Virus record (IMG/VR): IMGVR_UViG_3300043256_000135
Location: 1 to 64,000 of that record
Strand: one strand, 5' to 3'
DNA from: a virus
Length of the DNA stretch: 64,000 nt
This document shows, piece by piece, positions 30,147 through 37,383 of the stretch. The position numbers and the translations under genes were made by a program. The notes beneath the pieces are model-generated. The model had not been told where the DNA came from and did no database searches. It saw nothing but the letters and a program-made list of their open reading frames with translations. Within the stretch, counting starts at the first letter, position 1; each line of letters starts with the position of its first letter.

Positions 30147-30222
30147 GGCACCCCTCCGCCGCGGACTCAAACCGCGATTTCCCGACTCCACGCCGGGTGC
30201 CTTACCAGCTGGTCCAGTGCTT
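30147..30222 (-). other. Degenerate tRNA-like sequence, Pro(TGG)-like
   Basis: On the minus strand a D-arm-like CCAGCTGGTAAGGC, an anticodon arm CCCGG-CGTGGAG-TCGGG and a perfect T-arm CGCGG-TTTGAGT-CCGCG follow each other at tRNA spacing. The loop would give anticodon TGG, but U33 is G, C56 is U and the acceptor ends do not pair. Likely a decayed tRNA or a structured RNA. Confidence 0.4.
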
Positions 30223-30429
30223 AGACGAACGGGTGGGTGATTTCGAATGCCGTTGCTTTCTCGGGTCCAGTCGGCCAAGTCTCCCGGGTGCGTCTTGCGA
30301 GTCCACCATTCTCTCACCCTCAAGGGGTGTCTGGCGTCGGATTGCTAGGGGCAACCCGACAAACCCTGGGCGTTTACGGCTTGAAGCATGTCCGTTGCAA
30401 CAGACGGTTCACCACCGGATACCCTAAGA
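30223..30429. other. Noncoding stretch above the tRNAs
   Basis: About 200 bases with no convincing gene. It contains fragments that resemble tRNA D-arms (ACTTGGCCGACTGG) and a TTCGAAA loop near 30240, but no complete cloverleaf could be folded. Confidence 0.5.
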
Positions 30430-31317
30430 TCAGAAAGCGCTGTCGCCGTCTTCGGCATCGCCACCGCCGTCGGTGGTCGCGGCCTTGTTCAGGTCGGCCT
30501 TCAGCTCGCCGCCCTCGATCATAGTCTTCAACTCACGGCCGGCGATGTAGCCAGCGTGTTCCGGGACCATGAGCGACTGCACGGCGTTGTTGTCGACCGC
30601 GAAAGTGATCGTGGGGTTGAACCACGAACCGCTGTCGTTCGACTCCTGGCCGGTGCCGATGATCACGCGGTGCGCGAACAGCGGCGGATTCCGCTTGCGG
30701 CCCGTGCCATCATCGACCATGCAGTAGCGTGCACGGCTGATGAACTTCTTCTTGTACACCGCGATCGAGGTGGACGAGAAGGGGATGACCACGACGCCCG
30801 AGGGGCTGTCGTTGTCCAGGATCACACCGTAGACGTAGTAAGTCTCGACCAGATCGTTGCCGTCTGGCGAGTAGAACTCACCGTACTTCATCTTGCCGGC
30901 CTTCTTCCGGCTGTTCTCGCCCGCCTCAATGGCGCGGGCGTTCTCCGCGATGGCTGCCTCAACCAGCTCAGTGCCGGGCTGGTGCAGGGACACGATGCCG
31001 CCGCCTTGGTTGCGGGGGCGCCACTCAACGAATACATGCTGCCGCAGAGCGGGCACGATCGTCACGTTCTCCAGCAGTTCGCCGGTGCCGGTGTTCAGGA
31101 TCATACCGGCGACAGCGCCGTCGATCTTGCCGTTGGGGCCCTGGACTTCCGGGCTCTGTGCCTGAAGGATCTTTAGGAAGGGGATGCCGGCTTCGTCCCG
31201 GCCCACGTCGTCGAGGCCAGAACCGAAGTCCTCACCATAGTTGATGGCGGGTACGAGGGCACTGGCGTTCGGGTCTACAGTCACCACACTGGTGACTGAC
31301 TTTTTCTTGGTAGCCAT
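30430..31317 (-). CDS. Conserved phage protein, possible ssDNA-binding role
   Basis: 295 aa. Begins with a Lys/Ser-rich MATKKKSVTSVVTVD, has GIPFLKILQAQSPEV and VFVEWRPRNQGGGIV in the first half, YKKKFISRARYCMV in the middle, and ends in an acidic tail DAEDGDSAF similar in character to SSB tails. The PFLKILQ...SPE and GGG(I/F)V pattern is familiar from uncharacterised phage proteins next to recombination or replication genes. The binding role is inference. GGAGAC ribosome-binding site. Confidence 0.6.
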   Translation of the reverse strand: MATKKKSVTSVVTVDPNASALVPAINYGEDFGSGLDDVGRDEAGIPFLKILQAQSPEVQGPNGKIDGAVAGMILNTGTGELLENVTIVPALRQHVFVEWRPRNQGGGIVSLHQPGTELVEAAIAENARAIEAGENSRKKAGKMKYGEFYSPDGNDLVETYYVYGVILDNDSPSGVVVIPFSSTSIAVYKKKFISRARYCMVDDGTGRKRNPPLFAHRVIIGTGQESNDSGSWFNPTITFAVDNNAVQSLMVPEHAGYIAGRELKTMIEGGELKADLNKAATTDGGGDAEDGDSAF

Positions 31318-31350
31318 GCGGATTGTCTCCAGAAGTTTGGGCCGGCTCTT

Positions 31351-31953
31351 TTAGGCGCCCGGCCGTTCAGCGCCATGGTCTCTAAGTATAGCACTCTCGG
31401 CGAGGATTGCACGTAGTTTTTCTTCCCCCGAGTTTTGAATCTGACGAACACGCTCTGGGGTGACAGCGAGAATGTCGCCTACCTGTCGCAGCGTCATAGG
31501 CAGAGTGTTTACACCTCTGCGCATGCGGATCACCATCGCCTCGCGACTTGGCAACAGCTTGATGCCGTCGCGCACGGCATCAACCATCTCAGCTTCATCC
31601 AGTACTTCCGACACGTCGGGCGCCGAGTCCGCGAGGTCGTAGGCGGTCTCCAGCGAACCACAGATGAGGGAAGGCCGCCGCCGCGGCGTTCGCACGATCT
31701 CATTCCTGGTGTGAATGGCGTCCATGATTATCTTCAAGATGTGCCAGCGGGCGTAGGTCGAAAACTTCGTGCCTCGCGCAGGGTCATACAGCTCGGCCGC
31801 GTCTATCAAACCGAGGTAGGCTTCCTGCACCAGATCCTTGTATTCCATTCGACTGGCCTGGAAATGATTGGCGAAGTGCGTCGCAAGACCCATGTTGGCA
31901 AGTACGAGTTCATTGCGCTTCTTCTGTAGGGGGGTCAGCTTTCTCTTTTTCAT
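31351..31953 (-). CDS. Phage sigma-70 family factor
   Basis: 200 aa. Region 2 is clear: MEYKDLVQEAYLGLIDAAEL, then YDPARGTKFSTYARWHILKI with the aromatic melting residues. Region 4 is MTLRQVGDILAVTPERVRQI, a helix-turn-helix like sigma region 4.2. Region 1.1 is absent and region 3 short, as in group 3 factors. It would redirect RNA polymerase to phage promoters; the recurrent TGTGGTAKACT element is the obvious candidate. The start lies 44 bases inside the upstream gene. Confidence 0.9.
   Translation of the reverse strand: MKKRKLTPLQKKRNELVLANMGLATHFANHFQASRMEYKDLVQEAYLGLIDAAELYDPARGTKFSTYARWHILKIIMDAIHTRNEIVRTPRRRPSLICGSLETAYDLADSAPDVSEVLDEAEMVDAVRDGIKLLPSREAMVIRMRRGVNTLPMTLRQVGDILAVTPERVRQIQNSGEEKLRAILAESAILRDHGAERPGA
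31385..31390 (-). promoter_or_regulatory. Promoter for the 295-aa gene, leadered
   Basis: Minus strand AGTGCTATACT inside the 3' end of the sigma gene; a leader of about 60 bases with TGGAGAC precedes ATG 31317. Confidence 0.5.
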
Positions 31954-32689
31954 TGGGGGTCACAGCCTGAAACATAGTCACCGCTCGGGCGCGGTGGTTG
32001 GTGGAGCGCAGGAGCAAGATAGTACCCCATGTCTTCCAATCGGTTTTGCGGTGCATTGGCCACACCACGTCTAGATAGACGAGGTTAGCGCCGGGCGCGG
32101 CCACGCGGCGCAGGGCGCGCATGATCTTCCCGCGGTTGGGCGGCGGGCAGTCATACTTCTTGGCATCCTCCGCACTGTAGGGCGGATCCGCGAGCACGAG
32201 ATCGAAGCGGCCCTCCCACTCCTCGGGCATGGCGAGCACGTCGCCCTGCCACGTCGGGTATCGGCCCTGGTCGGGGCCGTGCGTGTCGACGAGTTCCATG
32301 AGCACACCGATCTCTCCCGCAGCCATGTGAGTCGGTGCCCGGCCGGTCGACTCCTCGATCACATCGAACACCTTCACCATGTTGTCCCAGCCGGCCACCT
32401 CCATGGCATTGCGCAGCGTCAGCCCACCCGAGAACACGTGCAAGATCCGCCGCGCGTCCGGGAACATGACGTGGATTCGTTCCAGGTAGCCGTGCGGATA
32501 GGCGCCATAAAGGTCGTTCGGATTCTTGTAGCACGCGCCGATCATCCAGGCGCCAGTGACCATGGGATTTTTCCCGCCGTAGGACAGCGGCGGCCGGTCG
32601 GGAAACTTCCGATTGTAGGCGTGGCACGCCAGCTCGTGCCGGCCAAGCTGCGGTTTGCCGCCGATCCAGACTTGGTGGATGTCGGTCAT
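31910..32689 (-). CDS. SAM-dependent DNA methyltransferase-like, DPPY type
   Basis: 259 aa. The catalytic motif DLVLADPPYSAEDAKKYDCP lies near residue 165, and a SAM-site-like HVFSGGLTLRNAMEV near residue 85, the order of alpha or gamma N6-adenine enzymes. C-terminal half AAPGANLVYLDVVWPMHRK. A second methyltransferase besides the one at 26071; the target base cannot be read from sequence. The end overlaps the sigma gene. Confidence 0.78.
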   Translation of the reverse strand: MTDIHQVWIGGKPQLGRHELACHAYNRKFPDRPPLSYGGKNPMVTGAWMIGACYKNPNDLYGAYPHGYLERIHVMFPDARRILHVFSGGLTLRNAMEVAGWDNMVKVFDVIEESTGRAPTHMAAGEIGVLMELVDTHGPDQGRYPTWQGDVLAMPEEWEGRFDLVLADPPYSAEDAKKYDCPPPNRGKIMRALRRVAAPGANLVYLDVVWPMHRKTDWKTWGTILLLRSTNHRARAVTMFQAVTPNEKEKADPPTEEAQ

Positions 32690-32724
32690 TTCTTCGCTGC
32701 CTCTTCTTCAGTAAGGAACGTCAT
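32686..32724 (-). CDS. Possible 12-aa peptide
   Basis: MTFLTEEEAAKK is bounded by ATGA overlaps at both its start and its stop, bridging two genes. It may serve only as a coupling device. Confidence 0.25.
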   Translation of the reverse strand: MTFLTEEEAAKK

Positions 32725-32930
32725 GCTCGCCACTCTCGACCAAACTCTTCGACAAACCACGCCACCAGCATAACAGCCACGCCACATAGGGCACCATCAT
32801 GATGTATGAGAGTAGCTCCGAAACCGGTTATAGCAGCGCACACCAGGCCCGTAAAAGGCTTTCTCGTTCTCAAAAATCCTATGCCGAGACCGACCCCAAG
32901 GAACGCCAGAATTGCAGCTACAATGATCAT
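32721..32930 (-). CDS. Two-span membrane protein, 69 aa
   Basis: Begins MIIVAAILAFLGVGLGIGFL, basic loop RTRKPF, second helix, then VEEFGREWRA. GGTGG upstream of ATG 32930. Function unknown. Confidence 0.5.
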   Translation of the reverse strand: MIIVAAILAFLGVGLGIGFLRTRKPFTGLVCAAITGFGATLIHHDGALCGVAVMLVAWFVEEFGREWRA

Positions 32931-32931
32931 G

Positions 32932-33183
32932 TCATCCACCCATTGCCGACAGTCCACAGCCGGGACACCCATCGGTGCCCGGGACGCCCCATCCTCCACA
33001 CTCGCACGGCCCCGTTGGCCGCCATGGATACCGCGCCTTCTTGACATCGGCCGCCTGATCCACCAGCATCTCGCACAGCACCCGCAGCGCACTCACCTGG
33101 GAGCCGTACTTGGCGGTCTTGAGGCCGGCGATCTTTGCCCGATAGTAGCCATCGGGCGTCCTGATGATCTTGGGGAGGGTCAC
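32932..33183 (-). CDS. Unknown 83-aa protein with zinc-ribbon tail
   Basis: The N-terminal half is a basic strand-helix unit (YYRAKIAGLKTAKYGSQVSA); the C-terminus is PCECGGWGVPGTDGCPGCG, a compact zinc ribbon. GTG start overlaps the upstream stop. Confidence 0.55.
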   Translation of the reverse strand: MTLPKIIRTPDGYYRAKIAGLKTAKYGSQVSALRVLCEMLVDQAADVKKARYPWRPTGPCECGGWGVPGTDGCPGCGLSAMGG

Positions 33184-33695
33184 TTCTTCGCGGTCACCTT
33201 CGCCACACGGCGCTGGTAGCCCTTCAGGAGTTTGATGGGAACGTCGATGCCTTCCTTCAGCATGGACTTGATCGCCGCCTTGTTGCTGCTCTGGTGCACC
33301 TCCATCGACTTGACCGAGAGGATGCCATTCCCAGACAGTTCCTCGACCAGCTCGTCCGCGTCGGCTTCCGACCCAGCGGTGAAAGGAACAGAGACCAGCG
33401 TCTTGATCAGGCCACCCTGATCATTCTCACGCAGCCACTTCAGGGCATCCGGGTTGGCCTGCGTCAGCTTCCCAGCGGACAGCTTGTCTTCTACCTCAAC
33501 GCTCACGCCGGACTTCGTCTTGAAGGCGGTCAGCTCCAGCTCGTCCATCAGCTCGGGAATCTGGAACTCGGACAGGTTCTGCACCTTCTTCTGAGCGGCC
33601 CGGAGTTGGGCCTCTATGATTGACACCTCTGTCTCGGCGTCGAACATGGCGTCAGCGAGTTGGGAAAGTCGGGTCAATCCATCAGTGTCAGTCAT
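33180..33695 (-). CDS. Conserved phage coiled-coil protein, 171 aa
   Basis: Begins MTDTDGLTRLSQLADAMFDA with a coiled coil (IIEAQLRAAQKKVQNLSEF), then ELMDELELTAFKTKSGVSVE, WLRENDQGGLIKTLVSV and a C-terminal VHQSSNKAAIKSMLKEG. This ordered pattern is one I know from many podo- and siphovirus early regions, where it is uncharacterised. GGAGCG ribosome-binding site. Confidence 0.65.
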   Translation of the reverse strand: MTDTDGLTRLSQLADAMFDAETEVSIIEAQLRAAQKKVQNLSEFQIPELMDELELTAFKTKSGVSVEVEDKLSAGKLTQANPDALKWLRENDQGGLIKTLVSVPFTAGSEADADELVEELSGNGILSVKSMEVHQSSNKAAIKSMLKEGIDVPIKLLKGYQRRVAKVTAKK

Positions 33696-33852
33696 TTTGT
33701 CGCTCCATGGTGATCTCCACCACATCGTCTTGGGAAATGCCAAGAGAGTCAATCTTCCGCATGAGCGGGATGAAGGCTTCACCCAGGGTCTCAACAGTGA
33801 TGTTGAACTCGTAGACGTCGTCCACGGTCTCGATTGTTACGTGCCATTTCAT
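33688..33852 (-). CDS. Unknown 54-aa acidic protein
   Basis: Begins MKWHVTIETVDDVYEFNITV; a beta-alpha unit. GAGG upstream of the ATG; the end overlaps the next gene by 8 bases. Confidence 0.5.
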   Translation of the reverse strand: MKWHVTIETVDDVYEFNITVETLGEAFIPLMRKIDSLGISQDDVVEITMERQND

Positions 33853-33854
33853 AT

Positions 33855-34109
33855 CTAGAGGTCCTCTTGCTCAAACACGCTCCGGTTATTCGCAGCACAT
33901 TCATCTCTGTACCTCTTCAATTTCCGAAATACGCCAGCAATCTGCCTCACCGCGTCACGCAACGACCACTCGCAAGCCACAATCTTCAGATTGACTGGGT
34001 TGCCTTTGACGGTTTCGGCATGAATGATTATGGACGCCTTTCCCGGTTCGTAGTTACAGACGCGGATATCAAAGCCGTTGGCATTGAAGTTTCGTGTGGG
34101 AGTGTTCAT
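33855..34109 (-). CDS. Unknown 84-aa protein with leaderless-type start
   Basis: Begins MNTPTRNFNANGFDIRVCNY and ends with a basic then acidic tail. The ATG at 34109 lies exactly 5 bases below TATACT without a ribosome-binding site. It also overlaps the stop of a possible 26-aa gene by ATGA, so it may have two modes of translation. Confidence 0.6.
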   Translation of the reverse strand: MNTPTRNFNANGFDIRVCNYEPGKASIIIHAETVKGNPVNLKIVACEWSLRDAVRQIAGVFRKLKRYRDECAANNRSVFEQEDL

Positions 34110-34186
34110 AGGACAGTATACCACACGCTGGCACCCTTGCGGAGATTTTCTTTGGCCCACAGGGGCTGGAGGTTCGTGCGTGCCAT
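34106..34186 (-). CDS. Possible 26-aa peptide
   Basis: MARTNLQPLWAKENLRKG onward fills the gap after the helicase stop, has GGAGTGGG upstream and ends with an ATGA overlap. It contains the next gene's promoter within its codons. Confidence 0.35.
   Translation of the reverse strand: MARTNLQPLWAKENLRKGASVWYTVL
34115..34125 (-). promoter_or_regulatory. Leaderless-type promoter
   Basis: Minus strand CGTGTGGTATACT, 5 bases before ATG 34109; AAAATCTCCGC at the -35 distance. Confidence 0.7.
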
Positions 34187-34187
34187 G

Positions 34188-35672
34188 CTATACCCACTCC
34201 CGGATGGAATCGCCCAAAATCAGAGCTGCTAGATCCACCTTGTCCCGCAGGGCCCGTAAGATGGTCCGGTCAAGAGTCCCGCGTGCGATAATATCTATGT
34301 AGAGCACAGACTTGTCCTGCCCGATGCGGTGGGCGCGGTCTTCGCTCTGGAGCCGGTCGGAGAGCCGGAAACTGTTGTTGTAGTACACGACCGTCTTTCC
34401 CATATGCAAAGTCAAACCTTCACCAGCGGCTGCTGGGTTAGCCACGAAGAACTGCGCGGTACCATCCTTGAACGCGGCGCGGCGCACCTCGCGGTCGTCT
34501 TGGGAGGTCCGGCCGTCGTAGACGACACAAGTCTTTCCCTTCGCGAGCAGTGCGGCCTCGATCAGGTCGATGTCCTTTTGGAACTTCGCAAAAATGATGG
34601 CTTGGTGGGGGATGTCTTCGATCGTATCCATCAGGCACAGCAGTCGCGGGTTCGGCATGATCTCGATCATGTCGCCGCCGTCCGTTGGCAAGTACCCGGA
34701 GGCAATCTGCTGGAGCCTCAGTAGCCTAGTTATTGCAAGAGCGGCCGTGACCATGTCGTCATCTGCCAACCAAATTACAAACTCCCTTTTGAGTTCTTCG
34801 TAGAGCCGCTTCTGCTCTGGGCTCATGTCGAACGTGCGCTTCTCGTACAGCTTCGGCGGCAAATCGAGCACGTCCTCTTTCAGTAGGCGATCACCCATCT
34901 TGTCCACGATCGCGTGCAGAGACGCAAGGTTCTGGTACCCGGTCAGCGTCTGAAACCGTTGACCGTTATCGTTGCGGACGTACTCCTCGAATACCCCATA
35001 CAGTGCTTTGAACGCGGGGAAGCTGCCGCAGCCCATGCGCTTCCAGACGTCCTCATCCAGAAACATCAGCTGCGAATAGAGATCAAAGGGTCCCTGCGTG
35101 ATTGGGGTCCCCGTCAGGATGCGGCGATAGGGGGCATACTTGCTTGCGGCCAACACGCGCTTGGTGCGCTTCGCCGAGGGCGTCTTGATTCTTGCGCTTT
35201 CATCGAGAACAAACATGCACCGGCGATCGGTCAGCAGGAACTTGGAAGCCTCTTTTCCCTTCATCAGGCCACGCTTCGCACCCTTCGTACGAGAAGTCAT
35301 AATTGAGTCGTACGACATTATCAGGACTGCCAACATGCTCGGGGGCGTCGACAGGAATTCCTTCAGTTCCTTCTGGAAGCCGATGGTTTTCGCTTTGCTG
35401 GTATTCCACAGGAACACCTGCACGCGCTTCGGGTCCACGCCGAAGTGCAGCGGCAATTCATCAAAGACCCAGTTGGGCGCGACCGCCTTGGGAGCCAGCA
35501 CCAGCGCACCGTTGATTTCGCCCGACTCGTACAGGTGACCAATGATATCGATGGTGGGCTTCGTCTTCCCCGTCCCCTGTTCCCAGAAGATCGCACGAGC
35601 CCGCAGGTCGCGGGTGCGCTCATACAGCTCGGCCTGATGTTCGAACGAAGTCGTCTTTTGGGTGTAGGTCAT
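34188..35672 (-). CDS. Snf2-like SF2 helicase
   Basis: 494 aa: AIFWEQGTGKTKPTIDI (motif I), CMFVLDESARIKTPSAKRTK (II), RILTGTPITQGPFDLYSQL (III), QAIIFAKFQKDIDLI, and QSEDRAHRIGQDKSVLYIDI (VI) are the ordered Snf2-family motifs. Such phage proteins remodel DNA-bound complexes or help replication restart. The ATG at 35672 has no ribosome-binding site and follows a leader with two strong hairpins. Confidence 0.9.
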   Translation of the reverse strand: MTYTQKTTSFEHQAELYERTRDLRARAIFWEQGTGKTKPTIDIIGHLYESGEINGALVLAPKAVAPNWVFDELPLHFGVDPKRVQVFLWNTSKAKTIGFQKELKEFLSTPPSMLAVLIMSYDSIMTSRTKGAKRGLMKGKEASKFLLTDRRCMFVLDESARIKTPSAKRTKRVLAASKYAPYRRILTGTPITQGPFDLYSQLMFLDEDVWKRMGCGSFPAFKALYGVFEEYVRNDNGQRFQTLTGYQNLASLHAIVDKMGDRLLKEDVLDLPPKLYEKRTFDMSPEQKRLYEELKREFVIWLADDDMVTAALAITRLLRLQQIASGYLPTDGGDMIEIMPNPRLLCLMDTIEDIPHQAIIFAKFQKDIDLIEAALLAKGKTCVVYDGRTSQDDREVRRAAFKDGTAQFFVANPAAAGEGLTLHMGKTVVYYNNSFRLSDRLQSEDRAHRIGQDKSVLYIDIIARGTLDRTILRALRDKVDLAALILGDSIREWV

Positions 35673-35690
35673 GGGGTGCGGGAATAATGT

Positions 35691-35748
35691 GCCGGCCCCG
35701 GGAGAGAACACTCTCCCGGACCGGCGTTGCCAGCTACGGGTTGGCAAC
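35691..35748 (-). promoter_or_regulatory. Double-hairpin 5' leader of the Snf2-like gene
   Basis: Hairpin one: GCCGG and CCGGGAGAG pair with CTCTCCCGG and CCGGC (35691-35725, 4-nt loop AACA in the plus strand). Hairpin two: GTTGCCA/TGGCAAC (35726-35748, 9-nt loop). Both lie between the promoter at 35782 and the ATG, with no U-run, so they look regulatory and not terminating. Confidence 0.65.
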
Positions 35749-35781
35749 AGAGCAACCAAACGGAGGATTCTTCACCACACC

Positions 35782-35792
35782 ATTCTACCACA
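35782..35792 (-). promoter_or_regulatory. Promoter of the Snf2-like gene, leadered
   Basis: Minus strand ATGTGTGGTAGAAT; -10 at 35782-35787; AAGTTTTCTCGACC at the -35 distance. A leader of about 105 bases follows. Confidence 0.6.
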
Positions 35793-36195
35793 CATGGAGC
35801 CCGGAGGTCGAGAAAACTTCGGCGCTGATGCCCACGGGGGATGGTGTACACGGGTGTACACCATTGCACCGCTGCACTGGTGTACACCAAAACACCCAAT
35901 TAGAGCCCACTGGTGGGCGAGTACACGATGTACACCGTTGTACACTATCTCTAGAGAGGGTACAGGGAAAGTACAGAAAGGACGTGTAGAACGCACGTTT
36001 CCCGGGCAACCCGCAATCCACCCGTGTACATGGTGTACACCCGTGCCACCCTTATCCCACAAGGACTTACGACGCCACTATTGCAGCCATGCAATAGTGG
36101 CACCCGTGTACAGATAGGGCTGGATGTTTCCCGATCGGGAACTTTTGGGCCGGATCGGCCACACGGCGGCCGATCCTTCCCGGACGGGAAAGCCC
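35793..36195. other. Noncoding control region with GTGTACAC array and inverted repeats
   Basis: About 400 bases without a credible gene. GTGTACAC occurs exactly at 35844, 35854, 35880 and 36033 and with one change at 35928, 35938, 36024 and 36106. Inverted repeats: CCACTATTGCA/TGCAATAGTGG (36075-36100), TTCCCGATCGGGAA (36128-36141), GGATCGGCC/GGCCGATCC (36152-36176) and TTCCCG/CGGGAA (36177-36190). It lies where transcription diverges, so it may be an origin, operator array or both. Confidence 0.75.
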
Positions 36196-36480
36196 TCAGA
36201 CTTCTGGGGTGCCTAGGAGCCCCGCTACGGCCTTCACCAATAGAAGGGCCACTGGGACCATCAGGCCATAGAAGAGCCGCCTCACGCCAGCCGCGGCCTG
36301 TTCCAGGCGATCCAGGCGGACATTGTGTCCCTTGATCCCATTGCCATCGCCGACTAGGATCGATTGGACCTTTTTTGCCCGGGCGTCCAAGGTGTCGATC
36401 TTCTCGTCCAGGCCCTTCAGGACGACCAGGGTCTCGGCCTGAGTCACCTCGATTTCGCGCAGTCTTTCGTCGATTTCCAC
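36196..36480 (-). CDS. XhlA-like coiled-coil membrane protein, GTG leaderless-type start
   Basis: 94 aa. Heptad helix (IDERLREIEVTQAETLVVLK), a GDGNGIKGHNVRLDRLE link, and one C-terminal membrane helix (LFYGLMVPVALLLVKAVAGL). This order resembles XhlA-type hemolysin/holin accessory proteins. GTG at 36480 is 5 bases below TATACT. It is one half of the divergent promoter pair. Confidence 0.6.
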   Translation of the reverse strand: MEIDERLREIEVTQAETLVVLKGLDEKIDTLDARAKKVQSILVGDGNGIKGHNVRLDRLEQAAAGVRRLFYGLMVPVALLLVKAVAGLLGTPEV

Positions 36481-36485
36481 ACCAG

Positions 36486-36491
36486 AGTATA
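36486..36491 (-). promoter_or_regulatory. Leaderless-type promoter, divergent pair (minus)
   Basis: TATACT on the minus strand, 5 bases before GTG 36480. Its partner on the plus strand begins 12 bases away, so the two probably compete for polymerase. Confidence 0.65.
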
Positions 36492-36502
36492 GGCCAACGT
36501 GG

Positions 36503-36508
36503 TATACT
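36503..36508 (+). promoter_or_regulatory. Leaderless-type promoter, divergent pair (plus)
   Basis: ACGTGGTATACT on the plus strand, 5 bases before ATG 36514. It is the only plus-strand copy of the element, and it serves the only plus-strand genes. Confidence 0.75.
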
Positions 36509-36513
36509 CGTCC

Positions 36514-36645
36514 ATGAAGAACAATTTCACGCTGTTTGCCAAGATGGGGGTCCTAACCATCGGGGTTATTGTCCTGAACATAGTTGCTCTGCTGGCGGTG
36601 GTTGCTGGCGCCCTGTGGCTGCTCCAGGAATTCGGTGTACTGTGA
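36514..36645 (+). CDS. 43-aa single-span membrane protein, leaderless-type start
   Basis: Begins MKNNFTLFAKMGVLTIGVIV, a single hydrophobic helix, and ends LLQEFGVL. First gene of the plus-strand island. No ribosome-binding site; TATACT is 5 bases upstream. Stop overlaps the next GTG as GTGA. Confidence 0.6.
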   Translation: MKNNFTLFAKMGVLTIGVIVLNIVALLAVVAGALWLLQEFGVL

Positions 36646-36860
36646 AAACCATAGATGCAATTTGTCAGCGCGTCATACGTGAGTGCCAGAAGATAGAGGC
36701 AATGGCAACAGGGCGCGATACCTTCTGGATCCAGAGCCAACACAACGGTGCAGAAATCCAAGTCTGCGACATTGTGGCGAAGCGCGCCCTGTCCCAGGAT
36801 CGCCAGAAAGAGCTGGTGAACTGGTGGCTGGAAAACGTGACGTCGCTTCTACTTCCCTAG
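36642..36860 (+). CDS. Unknown 72-aa plus-strand protein
   Basis: Starts with GTG (VKTIDAICQRVIRECQKIEA), overlapping the previous stop. Helical with a Trp pair (VNWWLENV). Probably translated by coupling. No family recognised. Confidence 0.55.
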   Translation: MKTIDAICQRVIRECQKIEAMATGRDTFWIQSQHNGAEIQVCDIVAKRALSQDRQKELVNWWLENVTSLLLP

Positions 36861-36869
36861 GCGCTGAAC

Positions 36870-37034
36870 ATGTGGACTACACATATATTCGACCTAGGAA
36901 GATGGGTGTCCATACGTACTGGAAAGCACCAACAGCCATGGACCTACGGTAGCCGAGAAGCGGCCTTAGAGGCCATCAACGACTACAGAAAGAAGTGGCC
37001 GATGGTACACCTACGGCTGCGAATCACACACTGA
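36870..37034 (+). CDS. Unknown 54-aa plus-strand protein
   Basis: Begins MWTTHIFDLGRWVSIRTGKH and contains SREAALEAINDYRKKW, a helix often seen in small phage proteins. No clear ribosome-binding site; starts 9 bases after the previous stop. Confidence 0.5.
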   Translation: MWTTHIFDLGRWVSIRTGKHQQPWTYGSREAALEAINDYRKKWPMVHLRLRITH

Positions 37035-37041
37035 GGACAGC

Positions 37042-37383
37042 ATGAATCACCACGACTTCCGATCCACCCCGGACCTTAGCTGGATAGACTCATTGTTCGC
37101 CTGCCCGGGTCGGCTTGAGCTGTTTGGTCCGGACGATTGCCCCATACCCGGCAGCCAGCGGCTGTTGAAACCGATCGACCCCACCGGGTATGAGGCAGAC
37201 CATGCAATTAGTTGTGGAGCGCGCTATGAAGCCTTCTACCCCAAGAATAGATGCGGACGCCGGACCCCAATCTCACATTACCGGGTTACTGGTGGGGACA
37301 TGGAGGATGGATTGCAGGCATTCTTGCAAGAATTCGTAAAGACCGATCGTGATACTCTGATGGTCTACATCCCACAGCCCTAG
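37042..37383 (+). CDS. Unknown 113-aa plus-strand protein
   Basis: Begins MNHHDFRSTPDLSWIDSLFA with scattered Cys (ACPGRL, DDCPIPG, SCGARY, RCGRR). GAGGACAG ribosome-binding site 1-2 bases upstream of a usual distance. Its last 4 bases overlap the end of the convergent tail-tip gene, so no terminator separates them. Confidence 0.6.
   Translation: MNHHDFRSTPDLSWIDSLFACPGRLELFGPDDCPIPGSQRLLKPIDPTGYEADHAISCGARYEAFYPKNRCGRRTPISHYRVTGGDMEDGLQAFLQEFVKTDRDTLMVYIPQP

Noticed and set aside
30223-30310. Second and third tRNA with TTCGAAA loop
   Set aside because: The stems around the loop do not pair in either strand and no acceptor could be matched.
35772-36062. 96-aa minus-strand frame through the GTGTACAC array
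   Set aside because: The peptide is dictated by the repeats (VHHVHG, VYTRVHH) and has no start signal; region treated as noncoding.
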